A DNA stretch of 64,000 nucleotides from UBA11740 sp049273695 (GCA_049273695.1 JBASRE010000044.1:62001-126000), one strand, 5' to 3'; positions 1 through 8,655 are shown, numbered from the stretch's first letter. The notes: generated by a model from the letters alone, not told the origin. Numbers and translations are program-made.

Positions 1-1270
1 AATTGAGAACTCGAAAGCGATCGCCGGCTGAGTCGAAGTCCGAAACAGGATTGCGTGACGTGTCACTTACGATCACACACACCTCGTAATTCGGATACAA
101 CTGCGTGCGCAGCGAATCTATCGTCCGTTCGAGAAATGCATCACCGTGCGCGCACGGCAGCACGACAATGGAGATCCGGGGTCGCGACTTCAATCCCTGG
201 ATCCGCTTAGCAATGTTCAGTCGGTCCGTGTTGCTTAACAAATCGTGCTGTTTCACCCAGGCGCGGTAGTCGAGTTCGTCATCGACGGGACCAAAGCCAT
301 TCGATGAACGCCGGAGCGCTCGACGCGCGGGCTGCACCACTCGCGCTTTCAACAACGCATACCGATTTACCCAGCGCCAGCTTCGCGAATTGAGGATCGC
401 CGCCGTGCGATTCTGCGTGGCATCGAGTTGATCTGAAATGGCGTCGATGGCCTGATCGCGTATCTCGATCTCTCGATCCAGTTCTCGTGCGTGTGTCAGC
501 AGTTGATCTCTTTCCCGGGCGAGTTCCGCGCAAGTCGCTTTGGTGTTACTGACCGCATTCTCGTAGGTCAACGTCAAGCGTTTGCCTAGTTGATGAAAGA
601 ATTGGCGAATCAGCGCGACGTCCGGTTCGGAAAGCGCGAAAAGGCTTTGCAACTCAGGTTCATGAATGTCGCCGGTCGCGACGACCCCCAGACCGTGTTC
701 GTGTTGGAATTCAAAGGTGCGATAGCGCTGCTTGATTTCGCTCCACAGCCGCCCGACGCCAAAACCCGGCTGGCTTTCACAGATGTCATGTATCAACACG
801 ATCCCGCGCGCGCTCATCTTCGGCAGCCAACTCTCGAAGTCCTGCTTAACGGACTCGAATGCGTGCGCGCCATCGATATGGAGCAGATCGATTGAAGAGT
901 CCGCGAAAAGTGGCAACGCTTCGGCAAACGTCGACTGAGTCAATGACGAAAAAGATGAATACAACGGATCGTGATAGCGTTTGAGCTCTTCAAGAAGTTC
1001 CTGATCGTAGAAGCCGGTGTGTTCGTCACCGCGCCAGGTGTCAATCGCGTAGCAGCGCGTCGGCAGATCGAGTTGCTTTACCGCCTGGCAGAACCCGCAG
1101 TACGAAACTCCCGTGAACGTCCCCAGCTCGACAATCACGTGTGGTCGCAGAACGTCGATCAAGTACATCGCGAAGGGAATGTGTCCGGCCCACGCGGACG
1201 GCGCGATTCGGTCCGGCTGCGAAAGACAGATCGGATGCTGCAACGGATTGAGCGTTGGCATGTCGGTCAT
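1..1270 (-). CDS. Methyltransferase-glycosyltransferase fusion protein, 3' end outside the window
   Basis: The frame is open without a stop from ATG at 1270 down to base 1 (423 codons), so the gene runs off the left edge. Residues ~1-200 look like a class I SAM-dependent methyltransferase of the Methyltransf_24 type: a VELGTFTGVSYC glycine loop near residue 47, then YAIDTW and LLHIDGAHAF. A charged, probably coiled-coil stretch follows (~250-290, ARERDQLLTHARELD). From about residue 364 a GT2-type glycosyltransferase begins (RISIVVLPCAHGD, then EVCVIVSDTS); its catalytic part lies outside the window. Such fusions usually act on surface polysaccharide, which fits the neighbouring glycan genes on the other strand. 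In-frame alternatives for the start are ATG 1261 and GTG 1315; no strong Shine-Dalgarno decides between them. Confidence 0.8.
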   Translation of the reverse strand, partial: MTDMPTLNPLQHPICLSQPDRIAPSAWAGHIPFAMYLIDVLRPHVIVELGTFTGVSYCGFCQAVKQLDLPTRCYAIDTWRGDEHTGFYDQELLEELKRYHDPLYSSFSSLTQSTFAEALPLFADSSIDLLHIDGAHAFESVKQDFESWLPKMSARGIVLIHDICESQPGFGVGRLWSEIKQRYRTFEFQHEHGLGVVATGDIHEPELQSLFALSEPDVALIRQFFHQLGKRLTLTYENAVSNTKATCAELARERDQLLTHARELDREIEIRDQAIDAISDQLDATQNRTAAILNSRSWRWVNRYALLKARVVQPARRALRRSSNGFGPVDDELDYRAWVKQHDLLSNTDRLNIAKRIQGLKSRPRISIVVLPCAHGDAFLERTIDSLRTQLYPNYEVCVIVSDTSRNPVSDFDSAGDRFRVLN

Positions 1271-1428
1271 TGACGGCGCGTCAGCGGTCAACAATTTAGC
1301 ATGTTCGTTGGTCACGTAGCAGTGACAGGCTCGGATGGGGTTTCCTTGACCCGCGAAATTGCCGTCAATAGACTCTTCCCCCACCGTTGGACTGCGCGGT
1401 TTGTGCCGCAGACTTCAGCGGCAAGAGC

Positions 1429-2046
1429 ATGAGCAGCCATCACATCATCATTTCGGGCACAGGCCGCGCCGGAACGACTTTTCTGATTCAGCTTTTAACT
1501 TGTCTTGGGTTTGATACTGGATTCGCGAACGTTGAGGCGGCGATCGATCCGAATTGCAACGCCGGCATGGAATGGGATCTGCGCCAACCGGACGCCCCGT
1601 ACATAGTAAAGAGTCCGTGGTTTTGCGACTATCTCGACGCCCTGATGGAGCAGACAGACATCGTAATCGATCATGCAATCGTTCCAGTTCGCGATCTGTT
1701 TGCTGCCGCGGAAAGCCGGCGCAACGTGGTGCAGCGAAGTAATAGAGACTTCCCCCCGAGCCAAATTCCATGAGGTTTGTGGCATACGGATCGCGCTGAG
1801 GAGCAGGAGGCGATTCTCGCTTCCCAGTTCTATAAACTCATTTACACGCTGGTCAAGCGAGAAATCCCGATGACCTTCTTGCTTTTCCCAAGGCTGGTTC
1901 ACGACCCTGAATACTTGTATGACAGCCTCAGATTTCTCCTTAATCAGATTCCGTTTGACCGGTTCTTGTCAGAATTCACTTCTACGGCCCGACCAGACTT
2001 AGTACATGCCTTTACCAATCAGTACGGGGATTTAGATGTGGCTTAA
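1429..2046 (+). pseudogene. Sulfotransferase-like gene split by an in-frame TGA
   Basis: From ATG 1429 the product begins SSHHIIISGTGRAGTTFL, the nucleotide-binding loop expected of a PAPS-dependent sulfotransferase, which moves sulfate to a carbohydrate or other acceptor. The frame meets TGA at 1771-1773 after 114 codons, then continues in the same frame without further stops to TAA at 2044-2046 (GLWHTDRAEEQEAIL..., then LYDSLRFLL). The downstream half reads like the natural continuation, so this is one gene with a nonsense codon rather than two genes. A TTG at 1777 could restart translation, but that product would lack the binding loop. An upstream TTG at 1387 is a weaker start. The gene sits among glycosyl- and methyltransferases, so surface-glycan sulfation is the likely ancestral role. 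A sequencing error at one base remains possible. Confidence 0.7.
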
Positions 2047-2371
2047 GGCCATGTCACCGAGCAACTCCGTGAACAATACCTCGCTTTACAGTGGCCTCAT
2101 CGGGCTGGATGACGACCTACGGGAAACTAGCGCCTTTCGTGAGCCAGCCCGTCGTCAATACCGGGCCATTTCACGCAAAGACGCAAAGTCGCATCGGATC
2201 GCAATACTCAGATTAAGTTAGCTCCTACAAGTCTCATCCGTCTTGACGCTCGTGATCTGGTGTCAGTAAACTCAGGCGATCTTCGCGTAAATTGATGCAG
2301 CTTTAACGTCGTCAAGTTGATGTGCGTTGTCAGCTCCCGACAGGCACTTCATGATGCCCGACTCGTAACCA
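2047..2371. other. Non-coding gap
   Basis: No convincing gene is seen between the broken sulfotransferase gene and the methyltransferase. Short open frames here lack start context and family resemblance. It may hold the promoter of the downstream methyltransferase-glycosyltransferase genes, but no clear -35/-10 pair could be assigned. Confidence 0.5.
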
Positions 2372-3181
2372 ATGGAGAACGCTTCCAACATTGTCCATGC
2401 CGCGCAAACTCCCGCCGCTGATTTGTTGCCGCCGCAGGATTTGCAAGACTACGTCGGCGAAGGGTTTTACCGCGAGGTGGGGGCTAAGTTCCTGGAATAC
2501 TTTAAGAGCCTTTGCGGACTTCGGCCGCACGAGGCCGTCCTGGACGTAGGCTGTGGCAGCGGACGGTTGGCGATTCCTCTGACAAGGTATCTGAACGGCG
2601 AAGCTCGTTACGAGGGATTCGATCTGTCGCACGCGGCAATCAAATGGTGCCAGGAGAACATCTCCATGCATTTCCCCCAATTTCGCTTCCAGGTCTCGGA
2701 CGTGCGCAACGATGTCTATGCTCCGGGTGAAAAGCGAAGACTCAAAGCGTCCAAATACACTTTCCCCTATGCTAATGATTCGTTTGATTTTGTCTTCTTG
2801 ACGTCGGTGTTCACGCATTTGGTACGCGCGGATATGAAGCGCTATGTTTCAGAAGTCGCGCGGGTGCTAAAGCCGGGCGGGAGGTGTCTGGCAACTTTCT
2901 TCCTGCTCAATGCTGAGTCACGAGAGCTGATGCCGCAAAAAGCACTGCACGGACTGAACTTCAAGCATCGCAGGCGTGGTTACCAAACGCTCCATCACCA
3001 ACCGGAACATGGGATCGCGTTCGACGAAGGTCTTGTCAGGAAAATTTACCGCCGGCGTTGCCTTAAGATTCGCGAGCCGATTAGTTATGGCGCGTGGTGC
3101 GGGCGCGAAACGCACCTGACTACTCAGGATGTTGTCATTGCGGTCAAAGATTCGACGAACGGTTTGCATTTCAGTTTATGA
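2372..3181 (+). CDS. Class I SAM-dependent methyltransferase
   Basis: A 269-residue cytoplasmic methyltransferase. SAM-binding motif I is VLDVGCGSGRLAI near residue 57. The acidic motif is EGFDLSHAAI, motif post-I is near FRFQVSDVRND, and the late motif is ARVLKPGGRCLATFF. These fit the Methyltransf_11/25 group. The substrate cannot be read from sequence; the position directly before two glycosyltransferases suggests a sugar or glycan-lipid acceptor. The TGA stop overlaps the next gene's ATG by the ATGA arrangement (3178-3181), so translation of the two is probably coupled. No transmembrane segment or signal peptide is seen. Confidence 0.85.
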   Translation: MENASNIVHAAQTPAADLLPPQDLQDYVGEGFYREVGAKFLEYFKSLCGLRPHEAVLDVGCGSGRLAIPLTRYLNGEARYEGFDLSHAAIKWCQENISMHFPQFRFQVSDVRNDVYAPGEKRRLKASKYTFPYANDSFDFVFLTSVFTHLVRADMKRYVSEVARVLKPGGRCLATFFLLNAESRELMPQKALHGLNFKHRRRGYQTLHHQPEHGIAFDEGLVRKIYRRRCLKIREPISYGAWCGRETHLTTQDVVIAVKDSTNGLHFSL

Positions 3182-4140
3182 GCAAAGTCAGCGTCATAAT
3201 CCCAACCCACAGCCGGCCGCATTTACTGCCCCGCGCCGTCGCGAGTGCGCGCGCGGCGGGAACTGACGTGGAGGTTATCGTTGTCGATGACGCTTCGGTT
3301 GATCGGACTGCGGAGGTGTGCGGGGAACTTTCAGGCATCAAGTACGTTCGCGTCGATCGAAATCAGGGAGTCGCGGGCGCGCGGAACGTCGGACTCATGT
3401 ATGCCGAAGGCGAGTACATAGCTTTTTTGGATGACGACGATTTGCGCTTGCCCGGGTCACTGGATCTTCAGGCCCAGAATCTGGACGCTCATCCCGAAGC
3501 CGGGTTTGTTTGCGGCGGGATGGTGATGGCCGACCAGAACTACCGCCCCACCGGTGAAATCGTCTGCCCGAAAATTTCCGGCGATATTTTCTTTTCCTTG
3601 ATGGAACTTGATTTTCCGATCATGGGTTTGGCCGCGCTCGTGCGCAAAGAATGCTTCGTTCGCGTGGGGCTCTTTCATCGGCAGGTAGACGGAATCGATG
3701 ATTGGGACATGTTCCTGCGCATCGCGGAGTTGTATACGGTGCTCGTCGATCCCGAACCAGTCGGCATTTACCGTCAGCCTACCGTGCGGTCGGCCCAGGG
3801 CTCGTCCGCGCGCGCCGCTCAGTTACTGCGACTCGCAAAGCATCAAAAGAAACTCATGAAATTGCCGCGTGTCGCTGAGCGGACGTGGTGGCAGCGGCGG
3901 GGTATTCGCTACCGCACAAAGAATCGGATCGCCGATCATTTGTTGTGGAGCGCTTTGCAGTTGTTGCCGAAACGCGAATTCGGTCCGGTGTACGCCAACC
4001 TGTTGGCCGCGCTGCGCCTGGCCCCGTGGCGTCCTTTGCAACTGCGTGGATACAAGCGTTTGGTGAAACGATTGAGTGAGCGGGCGCCCACGATCGTAAG
4101 TCTTGAGGCGGACGCTTACCGTCTGTCCGAAGGGCCATAA
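3178..4140 (+). CDS. Family 2 glycosyltransferase (first of a tandem pair)
   Basis: A 320-residue inverting glycosyltransferase with a GT-A fold. It opens MSKVSVIIPTHSRPHLL, then EVIVVDDASVDRT for nucleotide-sugar binding, RNQGVAGARNVG, and the metal-binding acidic cluster AFLDDDDLRLPGS near residue 90. The GIDDWDMFLRIAE motif later supplies the probable catalytic base. The ATG at 3178 overlaps the preceding stop; an upstream in-frame start would extend back inside the methyltransferase gene and is not needed. It is clearly paralogous to the next gene (shared GTDVEVIVVDDAS, VRVDRNQGVAGARN and DDWD motifs), so the pair arose by duplication. The basic C-terminal 80 residues may be membrane-associated. 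Likely role: adding sugars to a surface glycan. Confidence 0.88.
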   Translation: MSKVSVIIPTHSRPHLLPRAVASARAAGTDVEVIVVDDASVDRTAEVCGELSGIKYVRVDRNQGVAGARNVGLMYAEGEYIAFLDDDDLRLPGSLDLQAQNLDAHPEAGFVCGGMVMADQNYRPTGEIVCPKISGDIFFSLMELDFPIMGLAALVRKECFVRVGLFHRQVDGIDDWDMFLRIAELYTVLVDPEPVGIYRQPTVRSAQGSSARAAQLLRLAKHQKKLMKLPRVAERTWWQRRGIRYRTKNRIADHLLWSALQLLPKREFGPVYANLLAALRLAPWRPLQLRGYKRLVKRLSERAPTIVSLEADAYRLSEGP

Positions 4141-4173
4141 CCCGGTCCTGCACGGATCGTCTAAACGAACAAA

Positions 4174-5148
4174 TTGGGAATACCTCGAGCCAGTATCATC
4201 ATCACGACACACAGTCGCCCTCGCTTGCTCGTGCGTGCGATAAAGAGCGCGCGCGAATCCGGCACTGATGTCGAGGTCATCGTGGTGGACGACGCGTCAT
4301 CCGACCAGACCGCCACATTGTGTCGATCGCTGGCCGATGAAATCACTTACGTACGCGTGGATCGAAATCAAGGAGTAGCAGGCGCGCGCAACATCGGCAT
4401 CCTGACAAGCCGCGGCCAATACCTGAGTTTCCTAGATGACGACGATACGCGTTTACCGGGTTCATTGGACAAGCAGATCGCGAAACTGGAAGCGGCTCCG
4501 GAAGCCGCGTTCGTTTATGGGCAGGCAATTGTAGGCGATCAAGACGGGCGCCCCGGCCGTCGTCTTAACCCGACGGAATGCCCGGAAGGAGACATTTTCC
4601 TTAAGCTGTTGACGCGCAATTTCATCCCGTGCGGTACCGCCGTCATCCGCCGTTCGTGTTTGACACGCGCGGGTCTCCTGGACAATTCAATCGCAGGACC
4701 CGATGACTGGGATCTGTGGATCCGCCTCTCTGAACTCTTTCCTGTCATCGCGGTCGCTGAGCCGGTGATCATCTGGCGCCAATCTAATCCATCTTCGGGC
4801 CAGGGCACGTCACAGACGGCCCGACTCGTCTCATTGGGTGTCCGGCAGTTTCAAAAGTGGCTGATGCTGCCGCGCATGTCCGCCGTCACGACGAGCATAC
4901 AGCGATCGCTCTGGCGTTCGTTTTCCGAACGAATGGCTGAACGTCTGCTGTGGGATTCGCTCAGGGCGCTGGCGCGCGCTCGGCTCATTCAGGTGGGCAA
5001 GAATCTCGCCACGATCGCAATGCTTCACCCGCTGGTAATTCCCAGCGTAATTAAGAACCGGCTATTCAGCGAGCAGCGAACTGAGCTGTTCAGCATGATC
5101 CGATCTGCCATATCCGGGGGCACCCCCGATTCGCCTTCCCGCAGTTGA
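4174..5148 (+). CDS. Family 2 glycosyltransferase (second of a tandem pair)
   Basis: A 324-residue GT2 enzyme, paralogue of the gene 33 bases upstream. It contains ASIIITTHSRPRLL, the EVIVVDDASSDQT nucleotide-sugar motif, RVDRNQGVAGARNIG, the acidic cluster FLDDDDTRLPGS and the catalytic-base motif GPDDWDLWIRLSE. The apparent start is TTG at 4174, the only suitable codon before the first beta strand. The C-terminal third diverges from its neighbour, which suggests a different acceptor. The gene is probably co-transcribed with the methyltransferase and the first glycosyltransferase. Donor and acceptor sugars are unknown. Confidence 0.87.
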   Translation: MGIPRASIIITTHSRPRLLVRAIKSARESGTDVEVIVVDDASSDQTATLCRSLADEITYVRVDRNQGVAGARNIGILTSRGQYLSFLDDDDTRLPGSLDKQIAKLEAAPEAAFVYGQAIVGDQDGRPGRRLNPTECPEGDIFLKLLTRNFIPCGTAVIRRSCLTRAGLLDNSIAGPDDWDLWIRLSELFPVIAVAEPVIIWRQSNPSSGQGTSQTARLVSLGVRQFQKWLMLPRMSAVTTSIQRSLWRSFSERMAERLLWDSLRALARARLIQVGKNLATIAMLHPLVIPSVIKNRLFSEQRTELFSMIRSAISGGTPDSPSRS

Positions 5149-5251
5149 TAACCACCTATTTTTGTTTCCTGAGTTTTGGAATCTGCCTCGGATTGACTAT
5201 TTCTTTGCTCTGAAAACCCAAAGAAGTGTCGAAAAGACAGCTTTTGCGGTC

Positions 5252-5281
5252 GGAGAGAAGCGTTTGCCCCCGCATCTCTCC
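5252..5281 (+). promoter_or_regulatory. Hairpin in the leader of the PEP-CTERM gene
   Basis: GGAGAGA (5252-5258) pairs with TCTCTCC (5275-5281), and after an A/A mismatch GCG (5260-5262) pairs with CGC (5271-5273), leaving an eight-base loop. It ends 49 bases before the ATG and has no U-run, so it is not a simple terminator. It could be a leader structure or an operator; nothing in the sequence identifies a ligand. Confidence 0.3.
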
Positions 5282-5330
5282 CACTGAAGCCAGTCTGCAA
5301 ACTTAGTTCACAGTCTTACACGGAGCAGTC

Positions 5331-5975
5331 ATGACAACAACTTTTCGCCGGATTATTCGAGGCAGCGCGCTGGCCTTCTCGCTGTTGGTAATCTTGGGAG
5401 CTACCCACTCTTCGGCCCGAGCGGACGAAGTCACGGTTTCAGGTTCTACGACAGGCGCGCTAACGGCGCCGGGCGTGCTGTTTACCGGCAGTGAGTTCTT
5501 TACGGGGACCACCGCCCTCGGCATTGGGTCTCTTAGCGGGGTGAATAGCCTCGGGACCTTCTTTGTGAACACTGGTCAGCTTTCAGCGACCGGCGGCCTC
5601 TTCCAGTTGGACATTACCTTCACTTCGCCAACGGGAATTCTTGGTGGTCAGGGGGCGACGTACGTCGCGACGATCGTAGGCAGCATCTCGCCGAATGTCG
5701 ATCAGGGTGGCGTGCACGTTGACTTCCTGAATCCGACGCAAACCTTCACCTTTAACGACGGCGTAAACACTGGCAGCTTTTCGCTGACGGTGGCCGATCT
5801 GTTTGTCCAATCCGGACGCAGTGCCTTTCTCACGGCGGGCATAACCGGTGAACAGACGCCTGCGGTTCCCGAGCCGGCTACTCTGCTGCTGTTGGGCAGC
5901 GGAATTACGGGAATCGCCGTCAAGCTTCGCCGCCGTAGAAAAGCGAAGCTCGCCGCGGAAACAGCTGAAATTTAA
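5331..5975 (+). CDS. PEP-CTERM sorting domain protein
   Basis: A 214-residue exported protein. It has an N-terminal signal peptide (hydrophobic LAFSLLVILGATHSSARA), a Thr/Ser/Gly-rich beta-type body, and a C-terminal PEP-CTERM tripartite signal: VPEPATLL, then a hydrophobic LLGSGITGIAV segment, then a basic RRRRK tail. Such proteins are cleaved and anchored by exosortase, usually in bacteria that make exopolysaccharide; no exosortase gene is in the window. GGAG sits seven bases before the ATG. The gene follows the glycosyltransferase cluster, and a rho-independent terminator lies 29 bases after its stop. Its function beyond a surface or biofilm role is unknown. Confidence 0.9.
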   Translation: MTTTFRRIIRGSALAFSLLVILGATHSSARADEVTVSGSTTGALTAPGVLFTGSEFFTGTTALGIGSLSGVNSLGTFFVNTGQLSATGGLFQLDITFTSPTGILGGQGATYVATIVGSISPNVDQGGVHVDFLNPTQTFTFNDGVNTGSFSLTVADLFVQSGRSAFLTAGITGEQTPAVPEPATLLLLGSGITGIAVKLRRRRKAKLAAETAEI

Positions 5976-6003
5976 TTTTGATCTGACTAGATCGGAAGAT
6001 ACG

Positions 6004-6034
6004 AAAGCCGGCGGTCTTAACTGCCGGCTTTTTT
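6004..6034 (+). terminator. Rho-independent terminator after the PEP-CTERM gene
   Basis: AAAGCCGGC (6004-6012) pairs with GCCGGCTTT (6023-6031) around a ten-base loop, and the stem runs into TTTTTT. It ends the PEP-CTERM transcript and separates it from the convergent zinc-ribbon gene. Confidence 0.85.
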
Positions 6035-6049
6035 GTTTGTGCTCGGCGG

Positions 6050-6784
6050 TCATTCGCCGTTGATTATGAATTCCAGCAGTTGGCTGGTTGCGGTGATTCC
6101 CGAAAGCCGATCATCGTCAGAAAAAGAGAGATGTTGCGGGGATTTCAGGTTTGCAATGAACTGTTCATGTCGAAGTTGCTCTCGCTCGAACGCGATCTCA
6201 CGTTTCTCTTTTTGACGTGAAAGCTGCAAGCCTCCGCCGCGGATGAATTCGATGATGCCGCGCAGCTCGTCACGATCAAACCAGGTGCCGTGGCCGCGGC
6301 AGACATCAATGATCACGCCTGAGCAGCGCGCGAAGTTCATCCGGTTCATCAACTGTCCGCATTGAGGGCAGGGAAAGTAGCGGACTTTAATGTCCGAACC
6401 TGGATCCATTCGATGACCGGTAACCGGAGATGCCAGGCCAAGCACGGCCGCCTGATGCTCGCGATCGGCGCAGATCTTTTCGAAGGCAGCCACCTCGAGC
6501 CACAAGCCGCCGCAGGTTCCGCATTCGCGCATCGCTGAGCCGCCGAGCGTAATCGGCATCATGTTGCTCTTGCATTTCGGACACTTCAAAGTAGCGAGCG
6601 AGGACGCTTTTGTTTCGGCAGCGGCCGCGCCGCAATGCGGGCAATGACGGCTGCCGATAAACATCATGGCGAAGCATGACGGGCAAGCTACGGTCGCGAG
6701 CTTTGATTCGCAGAACTGACATCGCGGCGAATCAGAGGAAATCGCGGCGCCACAGTTTGGACAATTGAGAGTTTCTGCTTTCAT
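6050..6784 (-). CDS. Multi-zinc-ribbon protein with TFIIB-type zinc finger (zf-TFIIB)
   Basis: A 244-residue soluble protein rich in CxxC pairs. Two short zinc ribbons at the N terminus (CPNCGAAI with CQFCESK, CPSCFAMM with CPHCGAA) precede two longer units of the zf-TFIIB kind: CPKCKSNMMPITLGG with RECGTCGGLWLE, and CPQCGQLMNRMNF with DVCRGHGTWFD. The C-terminal ~70 residues are charged and probably helical. Start chosen at ATG 6784 (KAETLNCPNC), because the 34 codons upstream to 6886 look non-homologous. Zf-TFIIB proteins are widespread and poorly characterised; metal or nucleic-acid binding is inferred from the ribbons only. The gene is convergent with the PEP-CTERM gene. Confidence 0.8.
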   Translation of the reverse strand: MKAETLNCPNCGAAISSDSPRCQFCESKLATVACPSCFAMMFIGSRHCPHCGAAAAETKASSLATLKCPKCKSNMMPITLGGSAMRECGTCGGLWLEVAAFEKICADREHQAAVLGLASPVTGHRMDPGSDIKVRYFPCPQCGQLMNRMNFARCSGVIIDVCRGHGTWFDRDELRGIIEFIRGGGLQLSRQKEKREIAFEREQLRHEQFIANLKSPQHLSFSDDDRLSGITATSQLLEFIINGE

Positions 6785-7152
6785 CGAATCGGGGGCCCTG
6801 ATGAGGCCCGCTCTGCCAAGCTTAACATCGCCGGGACGTGTCTTCCGCAAAATCTGAGCGCCGGAACTGCGTTTGAAATGAACCAAATCGGCGCTGAGAT
6901 GAACGAATTTGAAGCATAGTCAGAGGGGTTCGAAACTGTTAATCTCAGGCCGATTGGGCAACCGTGGCAAATTGCGGCTGAACCTGTAAGTGAAAGATGA
7001 AACGCAAGATATTCGTAAGAATCACAATCAAGCCCGGCGACTGCGATTTAGAGTGGCATCCTAATTGATTGTGAGAGCGTGGGAAACAAACGTCTCCGCC
7101 TAGACCTCTCTCCAGTTCGAGACGTGGATCTCAATATCGGGAGGAGTTTCAA
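6785..7152. other. Intergenic region between divergent genes
   Basis: This stretch separates the divergent zinc-ribbon and M48 genes and presumably holds both promoters. A GGGAGGAG ribosome binding site precedes the M48 ATG. No clear -35/-10 pair, repeat or RNA gene was identified. Confidence 0.45.
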
Positions 7153-8586
7153 ATGAATCGAACAACGCACCGCATCACAGCTAAATTTTCAGCCTGGTTG
7201 CTGGCCGTAGCCATAGTCGCCACGCCAATCGCGGCTCTGGCGCAAACCCAGATAAAGCTACACAGCAACAAGTATAGTATTGCCGACGACGTGAAAGTGG
7301 GCCGGCAGGCCGCCGCGGAAGTCGAGCAAAAGTTTCCGCTGTTGCGCGACGCCGAAGTGCAGCGCTACGTCGAAACGGTTGGCCAGGATCTGGTTGCCGC
7401 AATTCCAGCTGAATTTCAGCACGCGGAATTTCGTTACTTCTTCAAGGTTGTAAACGCGCGGGACATCAACGCGTTTGCGTTGCCCGGTGGTCCGATGTAC
7501 GTGAACCGCGGAATGATCCAGGCGGCCCGTACGGAAGGGCAGATGGCTGGCGTGATGGCCCATGAAATCAGCCACGTGGCGCTGCGTCATGGAACGGCGC
7601 AAGCGACCAAGGCCCAGAAGTACGCGCTGGGTGCCGGCATCGCGGGAATATTGGGCAGCATCCTCGGTGGCCCGGCGATCGGACAGATTGCGCAGGGTAC
7701 GATTGGAGTTTACTTCCTGAAGTTCAGTCGCGAATACGAAACTGAAGCGGACATTCTCGGCGCGCGTATCCTGGCAAACGCCGGATACGATCCGCGTGAA
7801 CTCGCCGCCATGTTCCAGACGATCGAACGCGCGGGTGGCGGCAGCAGCGGTGGTTTTTTTAGCAGCCACCCGAGTCCGGCGAATCGTTACGCGCGTATCA
7901 ATCAGGAAGCACAGTACCTGCAGGTAAGGAACGCGCGGCGCGACAACCGCGACTTTCTCGCGATTAACGAGCGACTGCGGAGCTTTGGATCGGCGCCGAC
8001 ATTGGCTGAGATCGAGCGGAGTGGTCAACGCTATCCGAACCAGGGCGGGGGTTACCCAACCGGCGAGAGCACGGGTTATCCCAACGCACCGACCGGCCGG
8101 GTTGAGTCTCCATCGTCGCGTTATCGCAGCTACTCGATCGGCGTTGCGCAAGTGAGCGTGCCCGAAAACTGGCGGCAAGTCTCTGACAGTAGCTCGTCCG
8201 TTTGGTTCGCGCCGAATGGCGCAGTCGGCAGCATGAACGGCCAGCCGGTCTTTACGCACGGCGTTAATGTCGGTGTGGCGCAAACCAATAACCGGAACTT
8301 GCAGCAGGCGACGAGCGAATTTCTCAGCAGCCTGCAGCAGGGGAATCCCAATCTCCGTTCGCGTAGCGGTCTCCAGCGCAGTTCGATCGATGGTCGCACG
8401 GCTCTGACAACCAGCTTAAGCAATGTTAACGAGGCGACTGGACGTCCAGAGGTCGTGAATGTGATTACAACTCAGCTGCGCAGTGGTGAGTTGCTATTCT
8501 TAATCGCGGTCGCGCCCAACGACGAGTACTCAAACTACCAGGGCGTCTTTCAGAATGTGCTGCGGTCGTTGCGGTTGAGTGCCTAA
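7153..8586 (+). CDS. Exported M48 family zinc metalloprotease
   Basis: A 477-residue exported metalloprotease. A Sec signal peptide (residues ~1-30, ending ALAQ) is followed by an M48 domain. The zinc motif is HEISH at 137-141, and the third ligand lies in the downstream EYETEAD motif, with the conserved FSREYETEADILGA context. The central segment after ~290 is Gly/Pro/Tyr-rich and low complexity. The C-terminal ~150 residues form a separate domain seen behind M48 domains in related bacteria. The family resembles periplasmic BepA/LoiP-type proteases that act on outer-membrane protein quality control; the substrate here is unknown. A GGGAGGAG ribosome binding site precedes the ATG and a strong terminator follows, so the gene is monocistronic. 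Confidence 0.92.
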   Translation: MNRTTHRITAKFSAWLLAVAIVATPIAALAQTQIKLHSNKYSIADDVKVGRQAAAEVEQKFPLLRDAEVQRYVETVGQDLVAAIPAEFQHAEFRYFFKVVNARDINAFALPGGPMYVNRGMIQAARTEGQMAGVMAHEISHVALRHGTAQATKAQKYALGAGIAGILGSILGGPAIGQIAQGTIGVYFLKFSREYETEADILGARILANAGYDPRELAAMFQTIERAGGGSSGGFFSSHPSPANRYARINQEAQYLQVRNARRDNRDFLAINERLRSFGSAPTLAEIERSGQRYPNQGGGYPTGESTGYPNAPTGRVESPSSRYRSYSIGVAQVSVPENWRQVSDSSSSVWFAPNGAVGSMNGQPVFTHGVNVGVAQTNNRNLQQATSEFLSSLQQGNPNLRSRSGLQRSSIDGRTALTTSLSNVNEATGRPEVVNVITTQLRSGELLFLIAVAPNDEYSNYQGVFQNVLRSLRLSA

Positions 8587-8610
8587 ACGAGAGGTCAGGA
8601 ACAATTAAGC

Positions 8611-8655
8611 AAGAGGAGCGCTCGCGGGCCAGGCTCGTGAGCGCTTCTTTTTTTG
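8611..8655 (+). terminator. Rho-independent terminator after the M48 gene
   Basis: AGCGCTCGCG (8617-8626) pairs with CGTGAGCGCT (one G-T wobble), followed immediately by TCTTTTTTT. It is a strong, compact terminator for the protease transcript. Confidence 0.85.

Noticed and set aside
590..1273. Plus-strand open frames near the left edge
   Set aside because: They lie opposite the continuous minus-strand methyltransferase-glycosyltransferase frame, which has clear motifs.
1771..1773. Selenocysteine reading of the TGA in the sulfotransferase-like gene
   Set aside because: Sulfotransferases of this type do not use selenocysteine, TGA ends many other genes here, and no convincing stem directly follows the codon.
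5160..5330. Riboswitch upstream of the PEP-CTERM gene
   Set aside because: One hairpin is visible, but no conserved motif of c-di-GMP or other known riboswitch classes can be assigned.
7258..8283. Long minus-strand open frame (341 codons) opposite the M48 protease
   Set aside because: It is antisense to a gene with clear family motifs and ribosome binding site. Its product is Arg-rich and has no recognisable domain.
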